This document shows, piece after piece, positions 59,699 to 64,000 of a DNA stretch of 64,000 nt. Position 1 is the stretch's first letter. Each line of letters opens with the position of its first letter. The stretch comes from Mycobacterium sp. SMC-2. Its GTDB lineage: Bacteria; Actinomycetota; Actinomycetes; Mycobacteriales; Mycobacteriaceae. Under the pieces are notes generated by a model that was not told where the DNA came from, ran no database searches, and was given only the letters and a program-made list of their open reading frames with translations. A program made the position numbers and the translations under genes. The stretch is from positions 2,108,001-2,172,000 of the forward strand of contig NZ_CP079863.1 in NCBI RefSeq assembly GCF_025263485.1. The letters run 5' to 3'.

Positions 59699-60968
59699 GT
59701 GCTTTCTCCTTGCTCGCAGCCGCCAGGGACTTCATCGGCAGCGGCGGTGTCGGGAATACCGGTGCGGAGATCTGTCCGGCCGGTAGTTGCTTGGCCTGGC
59801 GGCGCAGCTGTCGCTCCAGCGCGCGAATGCCGGGCGTGGCGAACGGCTTTCGCAACAGCAGCACCAACGCCGTGGCGAACACGACGCTGCAGGCCACCAG
59901 CAGCGGGGTCCAATGCGCATACCCCTGGTTCTGCAGCGTGCGGATCACTGCCGCGATCAACACCCAGACCAGCGAGGCCGGGATCAGCAGCTTCCAGCCC
60001 AGCCCCATGAACTGGTCGTAGCGCAGCCGCGGCAGTGAGGCCCGCAGCCAGAAGTAGATGAACAGGAAGGTCCACATCTTGGCGGTGAACCACAGCACCG
60101 GCCACCACCCGGTGTTGGCGCCCGCCCACATGTTGATCGGCCAGGGCGCATGCCAACCTCCGAAGAACAACGCGGTGGCCAGCGACGAAACGGTCATCAT
60201 GTTGACGTACTCGGCCAGCATGAACATCGCGAACTTCAGCGACGAGTACTCGGTGTGGAATCCGGCGACCAGCTCCCCCTCGGCCTCGGGCAAATCGAAT
60301 GGCGCCCGGTTGGTTTCACCGACCATCGAGATCAGGTAGATCACGAACGACGGCAGCAGCAAAAAGACGTACCAGACCCGGTCCTGCGCGGCGACGATCT
60401 GCGAGGTCGACATGGAGCCGGCGTAGAGGAACACCGCCGCGAACGACAGCCCCATCGCCACCTCGTAGGAGATGACCTGGGCGGTGGAGCGCACGCCGCC
60501 CAGCAGCGGGTAGGTGGACCCGGACGCCCAGCCGCCGAGCACGATGCCGTACACCCCGATCGCCGACAGGCCCAGGATGAACAGCACCGCGACCGGCAGA
60601 TCGGTCAGCTGCAGCGGTGTGCGGTGGCCGAACACCGACACCACCGGGCCGAACGGGATGAACGCGAAGGCGGTGAACGCGGGGATCGTGGAAATGACCG
60701 GCGCCGCGAAGTAGACGAACTTGTCCACGCCGCCCGGGGTGATGGTTTCCTTGAGCGCCAACTTGATTCCGTCGGCCAGGCTCTGCAGGGCGCCCCACGG
60801 TCCCGCGCGGTTCGGTCCGGGCCGCCGTTGCATCCAGCCGAGGATCTTGCGTTCGAGCAGGATCGCGACCAGCACGTTGAGCATGAGGAACACGAAGATG
60901 GCCAGCGCCTTGCCCAGCACCAGCCACCAGGTGTCGTGTCCGAAGGCAGCCAAGGAGGTCGTCATCAT
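59691..60968 (-). CDS. nuoH: NADH-quinone oxidoreductase subunit H
   Basis: A 425-residue membrane subunit forming the quinone tunnel. Motifs: [32 protein letters not shown] near residue 39, [31 protein letters not shown] near 135, [37 protein letters not shown] near 220. A C-terminal tail of some 50 residues is Arg/Pro-rich. ATG at 60968 overlaps the nuoG stop. Confidence 0.95.
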   Translation of the reverse strand: MMTTSLAAFGHDTWWLVLGKALAIFVFLMLNVLVAILLERKILGWMQRRPGPNRAGPWGALQSLADGIKLALKETITPGGVDKFVYFAAPVISTIPAFTAFAFIPFGPVVSVFGHRTPLQLTDLPVAVLFILGLSAIGVYGIVLGGWASGSTYPLLGGVRSTAQVISYEVAMGLSFAAVFLYAGSMSTSQIVAAQDRVWYVFLLLPSFVIYLISMVGETNRAPFDLPEAEGELVAGFHTEYSSLKFAMFMLAEYVNMMTVSSLATALFFGGWHAPWPINMWAGANTGWWPVLWFTAKMWTFLFIYFWLRASLPRLRYDQFMGLGWKLLIPASLVWVLIAAVIRTLQNQGYAHWTPLLVACSVVFATALVLLLRKPFATPGIRALERQLRRQAKQLPAGQISAPVFPTPPLPMKSLAAASKEKARG

Positions 60969-63385
60969 GAGCCCACTCCGATTTTCACTGTGCTGCCGAT
61001 GGTTACGCCCAATTTCCGGTGCACCGCCGAACCGGGCGAGTTCAGCGGAAGCCACACCACCCGGTCGGGCATGTCGGTGATGATCAGCGGCAGGCTGATC
61101 GATCCGCGCGCCGTGCTGACCGTGACCGCGTCGCCCTCGGCGGCGCCGATTTCGGCGGCCGTGTCGGCTGACAGGCGCACCGCGGGTTCGCGCGCGGTCC
61201 CGGCCAAATGCGGTTCCCCGTCCTGCATCCGGCCGTTGTCGAGCAGCAGCCGCCAGCCGGTCAGCACCGCTTGGCCTTTTTCAGGCCGGTTGCCGGCCTG
61301 GTCCGGTTGCGGCGTCGCGACGGCGGGCCCGGCGGCCCAGCCACCTTCCCACATTCCCAGCGCCGACAGTTCCGCGCGGGCCGCTTCGGCGGTCGAGAGC
61401 CCCAGATAGACGCCCATCTCCTCGGCCAGGGCGTCGAGCACCCGGTGGTCGGATTCACTGGCTTGCTGCGTGGTGCCATGCAGTGCGGGTTCGAACGGGC
61501 GGTAGCGGCCCTCCCAGTTGACGAACGCGCCTGCCTTCTGGGCCGTCGACGCCACCGGAAACACCACGTCGGCGCGTTCGGTGACGGCGCTGCGCCGCAG
61601 CTCCAGGCTGACCACGAACCCCGCGGCGTCCAGTGCCGCCAGCACCGCTTCGGGGTCGGCGAAGTCGTCGGGTTCCACACCCCCGACAAGCAACGCGCCC
61701 AGGGTGCCGTCGGCGGCGGCGGCCAAAATGCCGTCGGCGTCACGCCCAGCGGCAGAAGGCAATTGGTCAACGTTCCACGCCGCGGCGATCTGCGCGCGGG
61801 CGGTCTCGTCGTCGAGTGGGCGGCCGCCTGGCAGCAGGCTGGGCAGCGCGCCGGCCTCCAGCGCGCCGCGCTCGCCGGCCCGGCGCGGCACCCAGGCCAG
61901 CCGGGCGCCGGTGGTGTCGGCGAGCCGGGCGGCGGCGGACAATCCGCCGGGCACCGTGGCCAGCCGCTCCCCGACCATGATGACCGCGCCGGGGGAGGAG
62001 AGCAGGTCGCCCACCTCGCCGGTGCCCAGCCCGTCCAGCGCCGCCGCTTCGCTGCCCGGGACGGTCTTGACGAGCCGCCCCGACATCTTGGTCAGCGCCC
62101 GGGTCGCGAACGGCGCGACCGCGTGCACCGGCAGCCCGCGCTTGCGGGCGGCCTTGCGCAGCCGCAGGAACACGATGGGCGACTCGTCTTCCGGCTCGAA
62201 CCCGACCAGCAGCACCACCGGCGCGGATTCCAGATCGGAATAGCTGACGTCACGGCGGCCGGCGATGCGTGCCGCCAGGAAGTCGGCCTCTTCGGCCGAG
62301 CTCGGACGGGCGCGGAAGTCGATGTCGTTGCTGTCCAAGACGATTCGGGCGAACTTGGAGTAGGCGTAGGCGTCTTCCAAGGTGGCCCGGCCGCCGACGA
62401 GCACACCCGTGCGCCCGCGGGCCGCCTCGAGACCCCGGATCGCCGTCGCCATCGCGTGCGACCACGACGCGGGCACCAGCGCCCCGTCCGCATCGCGGAT
62501 CAGGGGAGTGGTGATCACGTCCGGCTGGGTCGCGTAGGTGAACGCCCACCGGCCCTTGTCGCAGTTCCACTCCTCGTTGACCTCGGGGTCGTCCCCGGCC
62601 AGGCGGCGCAGCACCTTGCCGCGGCGGTGGTCGGTGCGCTGGGCGCACCCCGACGCGCAGTGCTCGCAAATGCTCGGGCTGGAGACCAGGTCGAACGGGC
62701 GGGCCCGGAAACGGTACGCGGTCCCCGTAAGCGCGCCCACCGGGCAGATCTGCACCGTGTTGCCCGAAAAGTACGAGTTGAACGGCTCGTTGGCGTAGAT
62801 GCCGATCTGCTGCTGCGCGCCGCGCTCCAGCACGTCGATGAACTTGTCCCCGGCGATCTGGTCGGAGAACCGGGTGCAGCGCACGCACGAAATGCACCGC
62901 TCGCGGTCCAGCAGCACCTGCGAGGAGATGTTGATCGGCTTGGCGAAGCGCCGTTTGCTGTCGTGGAAGCGGCTCTCGGGTCGGCCGTTGGACATCGCCT
63001 GGTTCTGCAGCGGGCATTCGCCGCCCTTGTCGCACATCGGGCAGTCCAGCGGATGGTTGATCAAGAGCAGCTCCATCACCAGGTGCTGCGCCTTGTCGGC
63101 GACCTCCGAGCTCAGTTGGGTGCGTACCACCATCCCGTCGGTGGCCGCCACCGTGCACGAGGTCATCGGCTTGCGCTGGCCCTCGATCTCCACGATGCAC
63201 TGCCGGCACGCGCCCACCGGGTCCAGCAACGGGTGTTCGCAGAACCGCGGGATCTGGATCCCCATCAATTCGGCGGCACGAATCACCAAAGTCCCTTTGG
63301 GAACAGTGATCTCGTTGTCGTCGATGGTCAACGTCACCATCTCCGCGTCCGCGACGTTCTTGTGGGTGTCGGCCGTCTGGGTCAT
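60965..63385 (-). CDS. nuoG: NADH-quinone oxidoreductase subunit G
   Basis: An 806-residue iron-sulfur subunit of the peripheral arm. N-terminal [2Fe-2S] Cys pattern [15 protein letters not shown] and CTVAATDGM. Then the His/Cys cluster region [19 protein letters not shown], a [4Fe-4S] [10 protein letters not shown] and the extra CEHCASGC...C motif of the N7-type cluster near residue 230. The rest is a molybdopterin-oxidoreductase-like domain without cofactor. ATG at 63385 overlaps the nuoF stop by one base. Length equals that of the M. tuberculosis protein. Confidence 0.95.
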   Translation of the reverse strand: MTQTADTHKNVADAEMVTLTIDDNEITVPKGTLVIRAAELMGIQIPRFCEHPLLDPVGACRQCIVEIEGQRKPMTSCTVAATDGMVVRTQLSSEVADKAQHLVMELLLINHPLDCPMCDKGGECPLQNQAMSNGRPESRFHDSKRRFAKPINISSQVLLDRERCISCVRCTRFSDQIAGDKFIDVLERGAQQQIGIYANEPFNSYFSGNTVQICPVGALTGTAYRFRARPFDLVSSPSICEHCASGCAQRTDHRRGKVLRRLAGDDPEVNEEWNCDKGRWAFTYATQPDVITTPLIRDADGALVPASWSHAMATAIRGLEAARGRTGVLVGGRATLEDAYAYSKFARIVLDSNDIDFRARPSSAEEADFLAARIAGRRDVSYSDLESAPVVLLVGFEPEDESPIVFLRLRKAARKRGLPVHAVAPFATRALTKMSGRLVKTVPGSEAAALDGLGTGEVGDLLSSPGAVIMVGERLATVPGGLSAAARLADTTGARLAWVPRRAGERGALEAGALPSLLPGGRPLDDETARAQIAAAWNVDQLPSAAGRDADGILAAAADGTLGALLVGGVEPDDFADPEAVLAALDAAGFVVSLELRRSAVTERADVVFPVASTAQKAGAFVNWEGRYRPFEPALHGTTQQASESDHRVLDALAEEMGVYLGLSTAEAARAELSALGMWEGGWAAGPAVATPQPDQAGNRPEKGQAVLTGWRLLLDNGRMQDGEPHLAGTAREPAVRLSADTAAEIGAAEGDAVTVSTARGSISLPLIITDMPDRVVWLPLNSPGSAVHRKLGVTIGSTVKIGVGS

Positions 63386-64000
63386 CAGTGCCGCTCTCCG
63401 TTCGAAGCGAGCATGGACTTTCGGGGGTCGAACGGGCAACCGCCGCCCTCGACGTGGGCGACGTACTCGTCGCGGAAGTATCGAATCGACGACTGCACCG
63501 GCATCGCCGCGCCATCGCCCAACGCGCAGAACGACTTTCCGAACAGAACGTCGGCGATGTCGAGGAGCGTGTCCAGATCCTCCTGGGTGCCCTGGCCGTT
63601 TTCCAGCCTGTCGTAGATCGGGACCAGCCAGTAGGTGCCCTCCCGGCACGGCGTGCATTTGCCGCACGACTCGTGCTTGTAGAACTCCGACCAGCGCCGG
63701 GCCGCGCGCACCACGCACGTCGTCTCGTCGAAAATCTGCAGCGCCTTGGTCCCCAGCATCGACCCGGCCCCGCCCACGCCCTCGTAGTCCAGCGGCACGT
63801 CGAGGTGCTCCTCGGTGAGGATCGGTGTCGACGACCCGCCCGGTGTCCAGAACTTGAGCCGATGCCCGGCCCGTACGCCGCCGGCGTATTGGAGCAACTC
63901 GCGCAACGTGATACCCAGGGGGGCCTCGTACTGGCCCGGGCGGGTGACGTGTCCGGACAGCGAATACAGCGTGAAGCCAGGCGATTTCTCGCTGCCCATC
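63385..64000 (-). CDS. nuoF: NADH-quinone oxidoreductase subunit F, C-terminal part
   Basis: The gene enters from the right window edge; about 205 C-terminal codons are seen. They carry the SLBB-like segment ([19 protein letters not shown]) and the [4Fe-4S] N3 cluster ligands [11 protein letters not shown] with the fourth Cys in SFCALGDGA. The NADH and FMN sites lie outside. A Met near the edge (63999) is internal, not the start. Confidence 0.95.
   Translation of the reverse strand, partial: MGSEKSPGFTLYSLSGHVTRPGQYEAPLGITLRELLQYAGGVRAGHRLKFWTPGGSSTPILTEEHLDVPLDYEGVGGAGSMLGTKALQIFDETTCVVRAARRWSEFYKHESCGKCTPCREGTYWLVPIYDRLENGQGTQEDLDTLLDIADVLFGKSFCALGDGAAMPVQSSIRYFRDEYVAHVEGGGCPFDPRKSMLASNGERH

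Overview
The window is chromosomal DNA of a nontuberculous Mycobacterium. Evidence: high G+C, gene order shared with M. tuberculosis (otsB-Rv2005c-Rv2004c at the left; hpx-aofH-Rv3169-Rv3168-Rv3167c and Rv3166c-Rv3165c-moxR3-Rv3163c-Rv3162c-nuo at the right), a DosR-type box, SigF-type promoters, a mycobacterial SOS box and a mycobacterial hemophore family. Names taken from M. tuberculosis are from memory of family and gene order; no search was run.

Layout. (1) 1-9467: the start of a leftward otsB-like gene, then a rightward, tightly packed seven-gene operon behind a DosR-like box: tandem universal stress protein, phosphotransferase/P-loop kinase fusion, PEP synthase, Acg-family nitroreductase, two KAS III-fold proteins (the second lacking catalytic residues) and a wax ester synthase/diacylglycerol acyltransferase. 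It reads as a hypoxia-dormancy unit joining PEP formation to storage-lipid synthesis. (2) 9462-13000: PAS-ANTAR regulator, an internally deleted 40-residue hsp20 remnant facing a MerR regulator across an AT-rich palindromic operator, a DUF1360 membrane protein and a zinc alcohol dehydrogenase. (3) 13-31 kb: a stress and metabolism region with glgX/treX, a PAS-GGDEF diguanylate cyclase, SDR, aldo/keto reductase, PknH_C-type and lipoprotein genes, hemerythrin, the covalent uracil-DNA glycosylase UdgX, a ThDP oxidase, topoisomerase IB, a hemophore, a frameshifted STAS gene, an NmrA-like protein, CsbD, an EEP phosphodiesterase, a short acyl-CoA dehydrogenase, a nucleotidyltransferase and a Rho_N protein. 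(4) 31-40 kb: CheB, STAS-HATPase and CheR-PAS in a row, an intact IS481-type element, a second CheB, a GT4 glycosyltransferase, an AraC regulator and a STAS protein. No flagellar or CheA genes are seen, so this looks like a partner-switching or stress-signalling module. (5) 40-53 kb: two flavin amine oxidases, hpx-like hydrolase, the Rv3168/3169 pair, TetR, SDR, methyltransferase, a wrecked HNH endonuclease gene under an SOS box, twin DnaA-box-like sequences, and the MoxR-DUF58 membrane operon. (6) 53-64 kb: nuoN to nuoF, leftward and translationally coupled, with nuoF cut by the window edge.

A recurring theme from 10 to 37 kb is the SigF-like promoter pattern GTTT-N15/16-GGGTA. I found it, with varying fidelity, before DUF1360, the alcohol dehydrogenase, glgX, hemerythrin, NmrA-like, CsbD, nucleotidyltransferase, CheB and glycosyltransferase genes. 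In several cases the -10 lies only 9-12 bases before the start codon. Together with three STAS-type proteins (one broken) this suggests a general-stress regulon island.
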